From the NCBI RefSeq assembly GCF_932276165.1, contig NC_064011.1, forward strand, positions 3,303,501 to 3,367,500: a stretch of DNA of 64,000 nt. Direction: 5' to 3'. The notes under the pieces are model-generated. The model searched no databases, was not told the origin of the DNA, and saw only the letters and a program-made list of their open reading frames with translations. Position 1 is the first letter of the stretch, and the number at the start of each line of letters is the position of its first letter. Shown in pieces: positions 32,530-42,662 of this stretch. Position numbers and translations under genes: made by a program. Origin of the DNA: Plutella xylostella. Its lineage: Eukaryota > Arthropoda > Insecta > Lepidoptera > Plutellidae.

Positions 32530-32649
32530 GGGTGTCTTGCACAACAAAGTTAAATAAAATTAAATCTATGACCTCTTGCTCTGACATTATACTGTCAGAG
32601 CAAGAGACAAACTATTTAATTTTATTTAACTTTGTTGTGCAAGACGCCC
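32530..32649. mobile_element. Hairpin MITE, Harbinger-like (TTA flanks)
   Basis: GGGTGTCTTGCACAACAAAG and its mirror extend for about 55 bp per arm with few mismatches and almost no loop (TGCTCTGACA../..TGTCAGAGCA). TTA lies on both sides (32527-32529 and 32650-32652). Confidence 0.75.
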
Positions 32650-32794
32650 TTAGTCATTAGTCATGAACCGATTTTGATAATTCCATTTTTGATGTATGAT
32701 GTACTTTCGGGGTGGTTCCATTTTATCATTGTATTTTTATAATGTGCGTTTGAGTTTGTCAGTTCAGATAGATACATAGAGTACTCTTACTATT

Positions 32795-32880
32795 TGTACC
32801 AAGACATAATTAATAATTTTACATGACAACTTAATTAGCGTACAAAAGGCGGTCTTATCACTTATAGCGATCTAAAGGTG
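32795..32880 (-). mobile_element. LINE 3' end fragment
   Basis: The minus strand holds AGATCGCTATAAGTGATAAG..ACCGCCTTTTGTACGC..AATTAAGTTG, the recurrent LINE 3' signature. No tail is visible. Confidence 0.5.
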
Positions 32881-32901
32881 TTGCGGTAGTCACACATAGA
32901 T

Positions 32902-34725
32902 TAGATTAGATTAGATTTGTTTATTGATAATTATTCATTACATGTCAATATTAAAAGTTATACATCAGTACACCAAAGTTAAAATTAAATAATTAGTCAA
33001 GATAAAATAGAATAATTACGAAAATTCAATTAGTTTCAATGTCACAGTAACAAATAATAAAATAATATAATATAAAAACAAATTAAAATTATCACATTGA
33101 TACATTATTAAAATAGAAATTGTCAGATAAAGAGACAACCATTAATTCTACCTGTCGATGAATTCTCCTACCGTGTAGAATGCCTGCGTAGCGAGCCATT
33201 TTTTGAGTTTGTATTTAAATCCTTGTAGTGTGTGCATACTTTTTACATCATTAGGTAGTTTATTGTAGATTCCCGGACCACACACATACACGGACTGCTC
33301 GCTCCTCGCGAGCCTGTGCCGCACGTCGAGCAGCTGGCCGCGGCGGCGCGCTCCCCGGCATTCTTTATACAAGTGCAGGTTCTTCCGAACAAACAAGGCT
33401 ACACTAAGTATGTACAGTGATGGACACGTCAGTATCTCCAGAGAAACAAAATACTGGCGTGCCGACTCATCTGACTTAATTCGAGCCATAGCGCGCACTG
33501 CCCGCTTCTGCATTACGAATGCCCGGTGCCAGTCCGCCGCGCGGCCCCACAGCTCGATGCCGTACGTGAGGAGGGATTGGATCGTTGCAAAGTAGCAGGA
33601 TCTGGCCACCTCGCGCGGCACCGTTCCTGCAAGTCTCTGGAGAGCGAAGCAAGCGCCGCCCAGGCGTCCGCAGAGCCAATCTATATGGTCACTCCAGGAC
33701 AAGCCACAGTCGACTTTGAATCCGAGGAAGCAAGATGTATCGACCTGGAACAGGTCTTCGCTCCCTACTTTCACTTGTAGCGGACGGCTGCGTCTACCGG
33801 CCAGGTTGAACAGCATCACCTGAGTTTTTTTAGGGTTGAGAGCAAGCCCGTTAGCCTGAAACCAGTGTGCTAGCTGCCCAGCGACCAGACACAGCCGCCG
33901 CTCCAGGTCGTCGACCGAGCTGCCCGTGACCGTCGCGGCCACGTCATCCGCGTACATGGTGACTTGGGCATCAGGAATGGAATTTGGGAGGTCGTTCATT
34001 AGTAGCGAGAAGATGATATTTGACAGCGACGAACCTTGTGGAACGCCGAGGTCAGTACCCATTTCTCGCGACCTAGATGCACCTCCCTCACCTACCACAG
34101 TTTGCACTCTGTTAGACATGAAGTCAACTAGGAGCTGCAAGGCTGGGCCCCTGATGCCGTAGTGCTCGAGTTTCGCAGCTATGACGGAGTGGTCGGCCAC
34201 ATCGAAGGCACGTGACAAGTCACAACAGAGTACAGCGACGTGCCGGTTGGACTCTCGTGCGGACAGCACTCCCCACACCACCTCCCGCGCGAGGTCCGTG
34301 GTGGACCGGCCAGCTCTGTACGCGAACTGTTTATCGGAGAGGAGGTTACCAGCATCCAGGAACATTGTGAGCCGTGCGCTTAGTCCGTTCTCCAGGACCT
34401 TTGCTGGTGTAGGTATTATAGCGACTGGTCTGTATGCATTTCCGTCTTCTCTCTTACCCTTTCCCTTATACAGCGGTGATATTTTCACCCGTTTGAGGCT
34501 TGCTGGGTAGATGCCTTCCTTTATACATCGATTGTATAGGGTGGATAAGGCGACGGCGACCGAGTCAGCAACAAGGCTCAGTAGTTCGCAAGATATATTA
34601 TAAATATCTTTGCTCGGTTTGCGGGGTATCCTCTTCACGATAATCGCGTAAACTTCATGCGGAGTAAATGGCTTGAGTCGAAGAGAGTGGTCGAGTGGGT
34701 GGCGCGTCCCGTGCAGCATGGCCAT
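32902..34725 (-). mobile_element. 5'-truncated non-LTR LINE with intact RT
   Basis: On the minus strand the RT frame (34725-33148) is followed by an AT-rich 3' region with AATAAACAAATC and a (TAATC)n tail ending near 32902. The endonuclease half is missing. The coding part is markedly more GC-rich than its surroundings, suggesting a fairly recent copy. I could not define a target duplication. Confidence 0.75.
33148..34725 (-). CDS. Reverse transcriptase domain of a truncated LINE
   Basis: This 525-residue frame contains a complete RT. KISPLYKGKGK is at about residues 81-91, YRPVAIIPTPAKVLE at 98-112, LCCDLSRAFD at 166-175 with catalytic Asp169, GVPQGSSLSN at 227-236, MYADDVA at 257-263 with Asp260/261, and LNPKKTQVMLF at 296-306. 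A jockey/CR1-type C-terminus follows (LLTYGIELWG at about 385-394). The apurinic endonuclease expected upstream is absent, and TAG stands two codons before the ATG. The copy therefore lacks a full protein even though no stop or frameshift breaks the RT. The clade (jockey, CR1 or Daphne) is uncertain. Confidence 0.85.
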   Translation of the reverse strand: MAMLHGTRHPLDHSLRLKPFTPHEVYAIIVKRIPRKPSKDIYNISCELLSLVADSVAVALSTLYNRCIKEGIYPASLKRVKISPLYKGKGKREDGNAYRPVAIIPTPAKVLENGLSARLTMFLDAGNLLSDKQFAYRAGRSTTDLAREVVWGVLSARESNRHVAVLCCDLSRAFDVADHSVIAAKLEHYGIRGPALQLLVDFMSNRVQTVVGEGGASRSREMGTDLGVPQGSSLSNIIFSLLMNDLPNSIPDAQVTMYADDVAATVTGSSVDDLERRLCLVAGQLAHWFQANGLALNPKKTQVMLFNLAGRRSRPLQVKVGSEDLFQVDTSCFLGFKVDCGLSWSDHIDWLCGRLGGACFALQRLAGTVPREVARSCYFATIQSLLTYGIELWGRAADWHRAFVMQKRAVRAMARIKSDESARQYFVSLEILTCPSLYILSVALFVRKNLHLYKECRGARRRGQLLDVRHRLARSEQSVYVCGPGIYNKLPNDVKSMHTLQGFKYKLKKWLATQAFYTVGEFIDR

Positions 34726-34909
34726 AACCTATAATGATATTATTCACAGATTCCTTTATACTTATTCACATTCACACTTATTAATAAAGGGACGTTTTGT
34801 ATGTTGGTTAGCATAATTATCGCACCCTGGTGTCTGGTACTCTTAAACTTTTTTTTAACCTATGAACTTATGGCACCTATGTATCCTACAAAATCCTCGT
34901 TTAACTATA

Positions 34910-35029
34910 CAGGTAATGCAAAAACGGTATACTAAGCCGAAACCATTTTTTTGGCGAATTTTGAAATTCTTATTATAACATGCTGCACATGCTGGTTTCG
35001 GCTTACTATACCCTTTTTGCAACACCCTG
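34910..35029. mobile_element. TA-CAGGG-type MITE
   Basis: CAGGTAATGCAAAAACGG..ACTAAGCCGAAACC at the left and GGTTTCGGCTTACTATACCC..GCAACACCCTG at the right are inverted. TA is on both sides. It is a short internal-deletion relative of 6261-6449. Confidence 0.7.
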
Positions 35030-35144
35030 TAGATGTAATTTTATTTATATCTCCTATCCTACGACCCAGAAACATAGAAATGTCAATTTCAAATACGTTC
35101 CATGAGCTCGTATGTAAATGTGTGCAAGTCTACATCCACGGATA

Positions 35145-36031
35145 GGCACATAGATTAACAATACATACTAGATGGTGTGACACATACCAGAACAAAGCAA
35201 AAAACTGTCCCCATTTTGTTTACTGTCAAACCGTAGGTATCAGTTCAACCTAATGACAACCATTCAATTCGGTATGTTAAGTAATTTTTTTTATGCTAAT
35301 TCCAAAACCGTTTCGAGATATTGTCTTCCTAATAAGTGCCTCATTCTTAAAAAAATAAAATAATCAAGAATCCCGATTATTTTATCAAAAATTTAAATAT
35401 AATTTGTCCTTCAAGACGCTCCGCAAGGTTAAAGTTTCAAACAACACACACACACACACACACGCACTCACGCCTTGTACTAATGTACTCCCTTGCGGGG
35501 TAGGCAGAGGTGCATTGCTGCACTCACCAAACAAAGATAATAAAAATGTTCTATATCACTTCTGATCCGGTGACAACTGACATATGCATTTTCGCCATTC
35601 TTCTGAGATTCCTTCATATTCAGAATTGAAATGAAGACGATTGACAGGTAGAAAGTTACACAGAGCAACTCCATATAAAATGTTAATATTCACGGAGTTA
35701 CGACGTTGATGACGTCAGCGGCTGATCGTAGCGAATGACGTCATAAAATCGTCGGAAGAGCCGATCTTCAAATATTTTCATTAAATTAACGAGAGCAGTA
35801 AAATAAAAAATATTCAAATAAGTGTCTCAAATTCCGACTTACTTCAATTTAAAATTATAAAAACAATCACCATAAAATTACTTAATATACCGAATTGATA
35901 AAGACACAAATCATCAAACCCGACTTATTCAAAATAACAGCTCATTAGTAAGTGTAAGTGAAGTGTTATTTGTCGGGACGTTTCTTTTGCTCACTCCATC
36001 TAGATTGTCTATTGTTAATCTAAGGCTAGCC
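35145..36031. mobile_element. Long relative of the 7693-7903 MITE
   Basis: AGATTAACAATACATACTAG..AACAAAGCAAAAAACTGTCC..ACTGTCAAACCGT at the left and CTCACTCCATCTAGATTG..TTGTTAATCTAAG at the right match that MITE's ends, but about 890 bp lie between. Part is a nested SINE piece (35437-35520). The remainder is AT-rich and without a coding frame. It could be closer to the parental element. Confidence 0.5.
35437..35529 (-). mobile_element. Severely 5'-truncated SINE (3' domain only)
   Basis: Only the (CA)n tail and the phrases CACTCACGCCTTGTACTAATG, GGGGTAGGCAGAGG and TGCATTGCTGCAC remain. CAAACAA flanks it on both sides (near 35439 and 35528), so it probably inserted as this short piece. Confidence 0.65.
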
Positions 36032-36215
36032 ATTACTATCCTAATTGGAGGATAAGGCTCCGTCTGCATATCTGTACATGGCACAATCATGGCGACTGTT
36101 GTGTACAGTGCAGGACAGTTAAATAGATGTAACATAACTGACTAGATTTTATCGCGAGGTTTACTTCGCATTTACAAACAAATGAAAAAAAATAACTTCT
36201 ATACTTACGACTCAA

Positions 36216-36293
36216 CTTACGAGCAATGTGAATTTCCACTGACATACTTGGAACGTCAGTGGCAAGAAAACTTTTTTATTGCACGTGAGCGTA
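36216..36293. mobile_element. Miniature TACACTCACGRGCAATG-type MITE
   Basis: TTACGAGCAATGTGAATTTCC..ACTGAC and GTCAGTGGCAAG..TTATTGCACGTGAGCG are inverted ends with nearly no interior. Confidence 0.55.
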
Positions 36294-36963
36294 TATGTTA
36301 AAAGTGTTTTTTCCCAAAACTGGTGGGTTTTACTATTACTATTCTACAAGCTACATAACTTAAATAAAAGGTAAGTATAGAAATTAATTCTTAAAACTAT
36401 AAAGAAGGTGTTTCAAGAAATTTCATTGTTATTAATTTTATTGTATTTATGGAGCGTTACTTAAATTCACATATAATCAAGTAAGTAACTTGACCAGCAA
36501 AATATTGATCCTCAACCCTGCTGACTATTACTTCATCATTCCACGAACATAACAAAAAAAACCTTTCGAAATATTCGCCGTACTTTTACTGCTCCCATCT
36601 CACCCCCTTTGCCCTATCGGGTTGCAGATTGATTTTCCCTTTTCCACCTTCAGGCCTTTGCAATAGGACCCACTATGCCTCGTCAAAGGCTTTTAAGGCG
36701 ATAGCATCACGTACTTTCAAACACCTGCTTCTACTGATATTACAAAGGCTCTACTTTTATGCACCGGTCTGGCGTTTTCTTTAGACTTGAGCTGTGTAAT
36801 AGTTAGGCTGTTGCGAATTCTTTGTCAAACAGTGTATTATAAGCTGTTGCTGTGGCATATTGAAGCTGTAAGGGGTGACTCAGCTGGTTATAGGTACTGA
36901 AAAATGTTGTATAACTATTTATACGTGTTAACCTAACCAACGCCACGATAATACCCCACGGCT
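36294..36963. other. Unassigned stretch
   Basis: No gene or repeat ends recognised. The sequence is AT-rich with a more mixed composition between 36590 and 36790. Confidence 0.3.
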
Positions 36964-36976
36964 AAGATGATTTTGA

Positions 36977-37256
36977 AAAAAAAAAAAAAAAAAACACACA
37001 CGCACTCACGCCTTGTACTAATGTACTCCCTAGCGGGGTAGGCAGAGGTGCATTGCTTCACCCACTTTTCACCAGAGTGTTATGTTAGTCCCAACCCAAT
37101 GTAATAGGGGGCGGGCCTATTGCCATTTTACGGGCACATCCAAGACCCGAGAACAAATATCTGTGTTTAAACAAATACCTACCCCAGCCGGGAATCGAAC
37201 CCGGGACCATCGGCTCAGTAGTCAGGGTCACTAACCACTACGCCATTCGGTCGTCG
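36977..37256 (-). mobile_element. tRNA-derived SINE (type 1) with 13-bp duplication
   Basis: A complete copy with a tail of about 19 A plus (CA)n. AAGATGATTTTGA occurs at 36964-36976 and 37257-37269, a clean target duplication. Confidence 0.9.
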
Positions 37257-37689
37257 AAGATGATTTTGACTATCTCTATAACTATGACTATACTCTGTCC
37301 ATTATATTATAGGTTTTTAGACATTCGAAATCCAAAACGTATTTGACGACTGCAAAGGAAAACCAACTTTACTAACCAGACATGAGGAAACGTCAAAAAT
37401 ACAATAACATAGTGGAAGCTTGTAGCTTTCTAAAATAGGTTCAGTCGTTTGAGTGCTACGCTACTAAACACAGATACACAAACGCGTTAAACTACATAGC
37501 CCTATTTTTTGTCAGGGGTTAAATAATAAACTTAAAATGACTTGGCCTTCATCATCCAGCCATCTATCTAAGGTCGGTCCAGCTTGCTGAAGGGCCACGC
37601 TACGTTTGCATCTCAATGGTCAGCAGTCGATAACTGCATATATGTATATACAATAAAATACCTACACTTTTTTTGCATAAAAAAATATT

Positions 37690-37930
37690 ATAGAAATAAA
37701 AAAAAAAAGAACAGAACAAGAAGGCGGCCTTATTGCTTATAGCATCTCTACCAGACAACCTTTGAATCTTAGATAAATATAGGTATAGATAGATAGAAAA
37801 CGATTTATTTGCACACCAACAAACAATCATAGGAATAGCAAATTGCAACTTAACTAGGGTACTAAAGGCGGTCTTATCACTAAAAGTGATCTCTGCCAGA
37901 CAATCTTTGGATGGAGGGAATATGAGATCA
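37690..37930 (-). mobile_element. Two LINE 3' ends in tandem
   Basis: The minus strand shows the signature twice. One copy is AGATTGTCTGGCAGAGATCAC..GATAAGACCGCC..AATAAATCG ending in (GATA)n at 37930-37785. The other, AAGGTTGTCTGGTAGAGATGC..AATAAGGCCGCC, lies at about 37770-37690. The first probably inserted beside or within the second. Confidence 0.55.
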
Positions 37931-38329
37931 GATTGGGGGTAGTGTACATGTTAATATCTGAACTGAACCAAATTTAAACGAACACTACCTTTCACACTAT
38001 AGAGACATAAATTTCAAAGCCAAAACATAAACGCTTAACACATTACACGACACTTAATGGGTTGTACCCTCATCCATAACTTCTAAGAGCGCAGGTGTAC
38101 CCAATGTCCCGGGTGCCACATTCCTCCGAACATATGTGTGGGTTCGATTCCAGACGTTGCATTTTTCATTTTTCGCTTCCCGTGTCACTTAAATATTGAA
38201 GTTATGGCGCGAAACGGGTTAAACGGTTTTCGGATGTGTTTTCAACTTTATTTCAAGTTGACAGCCTTCTAGCAGGTGTAGGTATCTGAGAGTCCAAACG
38301 GGCCGTGTACCCCTTTTTATATTTTTGTT
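37931..38329. other. Unassigned stretch
   Basis: Nothing recognisable. It contains GTGGGTTCGATTCCAGACG near 38139, which resembles a lone B box but has no accompanying A box or SINE body. Confidence 0.3.
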
Positions 38330-38476
38330 ATTTTGTGCGTTTTATTGTGTTTGTGTATTTATTAACCATTTCATTATAATATCATGTTTACTAACCACCA
38401 TATGGACTATTGATTGTAATTAATTTAATAAGTCTGAAATAAAATTATTTTATTTATTTATTATTTATTTATTTAT
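38330..38476 (+). mobile_element. LINE 3' end with (TTTA)n tail
   Basis: ..TTTTGTGCGTTTTATTGTG..CCATATGGACTATTG..GTCTGAAATAAAATT then (TTTA)n is the form of a jockey-type 3' end. The coding portion is missing. Confidence 0.5.
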
Positions 38477-38537
38477 TACGTCGCGTACTGGTACTTATAT
38501 GTATAATAACAGGAAAAAACTTCCTTAAACAATACTT

Positions 38538-38791
38538 GACGACCGGATGGCGCAGCGGTTAGCAACGCTGACTCTTGTGCCGAAGGTCCTGGGTTCGATT
38601 CCCGGCCGGGGCAGATATTTGTTTAAACACAGATATTTGTTCTCGGGTCTTGGATGTGCCCGTAAAATGGCAATAGGCCCGCCCCCTATTACATCGGGAC
38701 TAACATAAACACTGGCGAAAAGTGGGTGCAGCAATGCACCTCTGTCTACCCCGCAAGGGAGTACAAGGTGTGAGTGTTTATATTTATATAT
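38538..38791 (+). mobile_element. tRNA-derived SINE (type 1) with 11-bp duplication
   Basis: The only plus-strand type 1 copy: GACCGGATGGCGCAGCGG head, GGTTCGATTCCCGG B box, body and a short TATATTTATATAT tail. AAACAATACTT flanks it at 38527-38537 and 38792-38802. Confidence 0.9.
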
Positions 38792-38802
38792 AAACAATAC
38801 TT

Positions 38803-39529
38803 ACCAGGTCAATGCTTACCTGTGTGTATAGGTAGACAGTCCAGTAGGCTGTCGATAATATATCTGCATGCAATCATGCAGAGCGAAATAATGAAATAAA
38901 AATACAATAAAAAATTAAATTTAAACTCACTGTGTATCGGCTAAGTATTCGTTGACGCTATAGAACGATTTCTCAAGAACTTTATAGTTTTTAAGCTTGG
39001 TCTTTTCGAGGTCAATAAAGATTTGTCCGTCCATTGCACTTCGTTTGTATTTCAATGGGATTAAGTAAAATTTTGATGAATTCAAATTTAATCAGTCTAG
39101 ACATTCCAAAGTCTCAAGACAATCTAGATATACATAAGACCTAAGAACTTCGATACTCATCTGAGATGAAACTACGGTGATAGCATATCGAAAATTTGAA
39201 ATTAATTTAATTAATAACAACTAACCCAAGTATTAAATAAAATTTACTACTAATTATATATTTATCAAATTCTAAAATGGTGCGCTGTCAATAATAAATA
39301 ATTTTCTCATTTAAAATACTTATCTTAGAATACAAAATTCATGGTTTACTTTGAAAAGTAATTAAAAGTTAGACACTACGGTACAGTTTGGCACAGCGAG
39401 AGGAGAAAGGCCACTTACCCGCGATGAAAAAAAGGAGGCTTATACATCATATCTGTTGAATAGGATAGAGCAACCCCAAAGCTTATTTTTAAGTGATTAA
39501 TATTTTAAAATATTCGTTTTAACAAAATA
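38803..39529. other. Unassigned, weak exon-like signals
   Basis: On the minus strand, GATTGCATGCAG before 38863 and GTAAGCATTG after 38820 bracket 44 nt, but all three frames are open over so short a length and the phases do not fit the candidate exons elsewhere. The rest is AT-rich. Confidence 0.25.
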
Positions 39530-39763
39530 TACTCACGGGCAATGAAACAGTTCCACTCACAAAATGTCGACACCAAACAACCCCAATTTTCTCACACATT
39601 TAATTAAAATTTCAACAAAATATTTCCGTTTTTAGTTGGTAATATCCTGATGCTCTGTTAAATGTACTTCAATGTTTCAGAAGGCTTCATTAAGCTAGCC
39701 TTTTCCGTTTAGGAGTAATTTGGTGTTTTTCTCAGAGGAACCTTTTCATTGCCCGTGATTGTA
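39530..39763. mobile_element. TACTCACGGGCAATG MITE
   Basis: TACTCACGGGCAATGAAACAG and the mirror AACCTTTTCATTGCCCGTG..TTGTA bound about 234 bp. Interior phrases (GTCGACACCAAACAACCCC, GGTAATATCCTGATGCTC) match 30616. Confidence 0.7.
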
Positions 39764-40074
39764 GTTTTTCGAATAAAACTCGATATCTTTAGTTGTTGGC
39801 AAAAGTGATTCTATAAGGATTCCCTTTCTAGCTTTTTTACCAACGGAGCCCTTAAAATTACATCTCGTCATATTTTTGTTCTAAGTAATTTATTTAATTA
39901 CAGCCACGTGGCTTACATTAAATTACATAAACGAATCCTTAATTAATATCCTTGATCCGTTTGATCTTTAAATGTCAAATAAACATATTATTACGCTAAA
40001 AGTAGGTGTATAAATTCAAAGCAATTAAGAATTTATAATGTATTATGGATTACTGATGTATTACATTTTTTCAT

Positions 40075-40193
40075 TATTTAAATTATTATTATTAAGTATA
40101 TAAAATTATGTTAAGTAGCTACACTATTGAATTGGTTATAACTGTAATAATATTGTTAGTTTTTGTTAATAAATAAATAAATAAATAACGGTT
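40075..40193 (+). mobile_element. LINE 3' end with (TAAA)n tail
   Basis: ATTGGTTATAACTGTAATAA..TTTTTGTTAATAAATAAATAAA is an AT-rich 3' region with tandem tail. The upstream coding portion is not present. Confidence 0.4.
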
Positions 40194-40294
40194 ACTTTAC
40201 CAAAATCCCCACGAGAATAACCTAAAAAATCTCTAGGAAAAGGCTGTATTGGGTATAAAAATAGATTTTTGTTAAAAAAGAATTAAAGGTACAT

Positions 40295-40345
40295 TATTGA
40301 TCAAACAAAAGGCGATCTCTTCCAAGCAACCTCTGTTTGTGTCTT
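40295..40345 (-). mobile_element. LINE 3' end fragment
   Basis: The minus strand gives AGAGGTTGCTTGGAAGAGATCGCC..TTTGATCAATAA, part of the recurrent LINE 3' signature. Confidence 0.4.
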
Positions 40346-40780
40346 AGTATAAATTTTAGACGCTGTTTTCCAACATACCAGGCCAAATGAAGGCACATTC
40401 ATCCTAGAATGATATTTCATGTAAAATCCGCATATGTCTTTCATAATATTATGCAAACTCTGCCATTGAACCACTGTGCAGTGACGTAGTTTAATGAGTT
40501 TTTCACGTTCTTTTGGTGTACTGTTTAAATTAATTTAATGTAGATGTAAAAAGACCACAAGAAATGATGATTAAATTATAAAATATATATAACTGTGCTT
40601 TAGATGGTGATACTAGTAAGAATGGCTTTTATTTATTTTTTGCGACATTAGTTGATTATATACCTTAGTATTATTTTATATAAGAATAAAGAAGTAAAAT
40701 ATATAATTTAGAAATAACACAATATACATTCTCGAGCATTTCTTGATTTTTGCCATAATCGTACTCAAAGGGGAAAATAT
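40346..40780. other. Unassigned AT-rich stretch
   Basis: No gene, tail or inverted repeat found. Confidence 0.3.
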
Positions 40781-41190
40781 CGAAATCTACTGAGCGGAAT
40801 TTCATGAAACTTTCTATGAACGAAACTGCAATCTATGATTGTCTAATTGATACACTCATCATCATCATCATCAGCCAATAATCATCCACTGCTGGACATA
40901 GGCCTCTCCCAAGGAGCGCCACAACACTCGGTCCTCGGCCTTCCTCATCCAACCACTACCCGCCACCCGCCTAAGGTCGTCAGTCCAGCGGGCAGGAGGG
41001 CGTCCCACGCTGCATTTGCCTGTTCGTGGTCTCCACTCGAGAACTCGTCTACCCCAACGGTTATCGGTTCTTCGGCAGATATGACCAGCCCACTGCCACT
41101 TCAGCTTGCATATTTTGACAGCTATGTCGGTAATTGATACACTATTATATTGAAATTCCCACGGGAAAGATTTTAGACGGAGCACAGCTA
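40781..41190 (+). mobile_element. Diverged Helitron-like element split by an RTE insertion
   Basis: CTACTGAGCGGAATTTCATGAAAC at 40789 and GAAATTCCCACGGGAAAG..CACAGCTAG at about 41152-41189 are the middle and end of the Helitron group. The RTE fragment 40857-41130 lies between them. Confidence 0.55.
40857..41130 (-). mobile_element. 5'-truncated RTE LINE with 13-bp duplication
   Basis: Minus-strand translation gives KLKWQWAGHICRRTDNRWGR, SVGRPPARWTDDLRRVAGSG and LGEAYVQQWMIIG, the C-terminus of RTE ORF2, then a (GAT)n tail. TAATTGATACACT is present at 40844-40856 and 41131-41143. About 90 codons survive without a stop. Confidence 0.9.
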
Positions 41191-41275
41191 GCCGCACATT
41201 TCGGGGGTGTAAAACAACGACATCGCTTTATGTATGAAAGCCCGCAAGGTAAAAAAAAGTAACACTAAGGTAGAA

Positions 41276-41397
41276 TTTTACCAAACGCTAAATGTATTTA
41301 GGTAGTAGCCTGTCAAACGTCTGTCAGTATGTACAAAATCTATATAAAAATTGATTTAAAAAATAGAATTTTAAAAAACGTTTAGCGTTTGGTAAAA
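41276..41397. mobile_element. Small inverted-repeat element
   Basis: TTTTACCAAACGCTAAATG on the left mirrors CGTTTAGCGTTTGGTAAAA on the right, with about 85 bp between. Probably a MITE; target duplication not clear. Confidence 0.5.
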
Positions 41398-41574
41398 GTG
41401 ACGGTAATTTCAGTTGGGTCACTGAACTCAATTCAAAATGGAGATTCGATTTGCGACCTATAACGTGCTCACAAGTCACCTCTGACTACCCTTTCAGATT
41501 ACGTAGAGTAAAATATTTTTTTCAGTCTAGACCTAGGTATGTAAAGCTTTATGTATTGCTTTATGTATGCTTTA

Positions 41575-41842
41575 TGTATGCAAAGTCACTGACGTCATCA
41601 AACGTGTAGCGAACCTGAAGTGGCAATGGGCTGGTCACGTCGCCAGAAAACATGGCTCGTGGTGCAAAACGCTGCTGGAATGGAGACCGTATGGTGAGAC
41701 ACGCCCTCGTGGTCGTCCACAAATGCGATGGACCGACGATATAAGGAAAACATCTGGAAGCAAATGGATAGAGATAGCCCAAGATCGAGATGAGTGGCAT
41801 AGACTGAAGGAGGCCTACACCTTTCAGGTTGAAAACGGCTGA
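41575..41842 (+). pseudogene. RTE ORF2 C-terminal fragment
   Basis: The frame 41567-41842 reads VTDVIKRVANLKWQWAGHVA, then LLEWRPYGETRPRGRPQMRW and WIEIAQDRDEWHRLKEAYTF before TGA. It aligns by eye with residues about 904-985 of the intact ORF2 but differs at many positions, so it derives from another RTE lineage. The tail is AGAAAAGAAG. The 5' end falls at a TTTATGTATGC duplication of flanking sequence. Confidence 0.8.
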
Positions 41843-41927
41843 GAAGAAAAGAAGAGAGAATGTATTACTAGTATCTTTTTTTGCGCCGAAGAAAATAGTC
41901 ACGGGACATTTTTCAGCGAAGTAAGGG

Positions 41928-41975
41928 TTTTAGGCCTAGTCCATCACGCTGGCCTAGTGCGGGTTGGTAGCTTAT
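41928..41975 (-). mobile_element. SINE fragment (type 3 body)
   Basis: TTTTAGGCCTAGTCCATCACGC..TGGCCTAGTGCGGGTTGG is the complement of the CCAACCCGCACTAGGCCAGC motif at 23925. Confidence 0.5.
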
Positions 41976-42021
41976 AATATTACCTATAGCAAAATCTTCG
42001 AGTCACTATCTGGATAAAATA

Positions 42022-42146
42022 CAGGGTGTTGCAAAAAGGGTATACTAACGCCAATTTTGAAATTATGATTTTATTTTCGGGCTTAGATATACCATGCTCC
42101 ACATGTAGGTTTCAGCTTAGTATACCTACCCTTTTTGCAACATCTG
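42022..42146. mobile_element. TA-CAGGG-type MITE, uninterrupted
   Basis: CAGGGTGTTGCAAAAAGGG..AATTTTGAAATTATGATTTT..CGGGCTTAGATATACC..CCCTTTTTGCAACATCTG with TA on both sides. It shows the empty form of the MITE that is interrupted at 50031. Confidence 0.7.
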
Positions 42147-42534
42147 TATCTTATTAAAACACTTTAAACGTCATCATATATAACAATTACTTTTTATATT
42201 CAAATTGTGGTGGTATGCCATCATAAATTCTCTCAGTATCACAAAACCTGATTGACCTTAATTTCAATTTCAGTGAATACCAATAATTGGATAACCGATA
42301 CAAATAAACTAATTAAGAGATGCGATTTTAATCATATTAAAAATGACAAACATTCTCGTTTATAATACTTATTAAATTTATGGAATAATGTTTATCCTCA
42401 TGTACATATATAAGAATTATATAGGTGTTATTAGTTTAATCGCTAAATCTGTCTGTAGTAGGATTATATATCTACAATATTAGTGAACCCACACATACAT
42501 ACATACATAGACATAATCACACGATCCAAACATC

Positions 42535-42662
42535 CTTAGAAAATCCAAGACCCGAGAGCAAATATTTTTCTATTATCAAATTATATGCTGGCCAGGGATC
42601 AAACCCGGGAACTTCGGCATATCAGTCGGGTCACTAACCACTACACCATCCGATCGAACGAA
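42535..42662 (-). mobile_element. SINE head fragment
   Basis: The minus strand gives CGATCGGATGGTGTAGTGG..GGTTTGATCCCTGG then CAAATAT, a decayed tRNA-like head without the rest of the body. Confidence 0.6.

Noticed and set aside
38820..38863. 44-nt minus-strand exon candidate
   Set aside because: Splice signals are fair, but all three frames are open and none links in phase with both stronger candidates. Left as unassigned.
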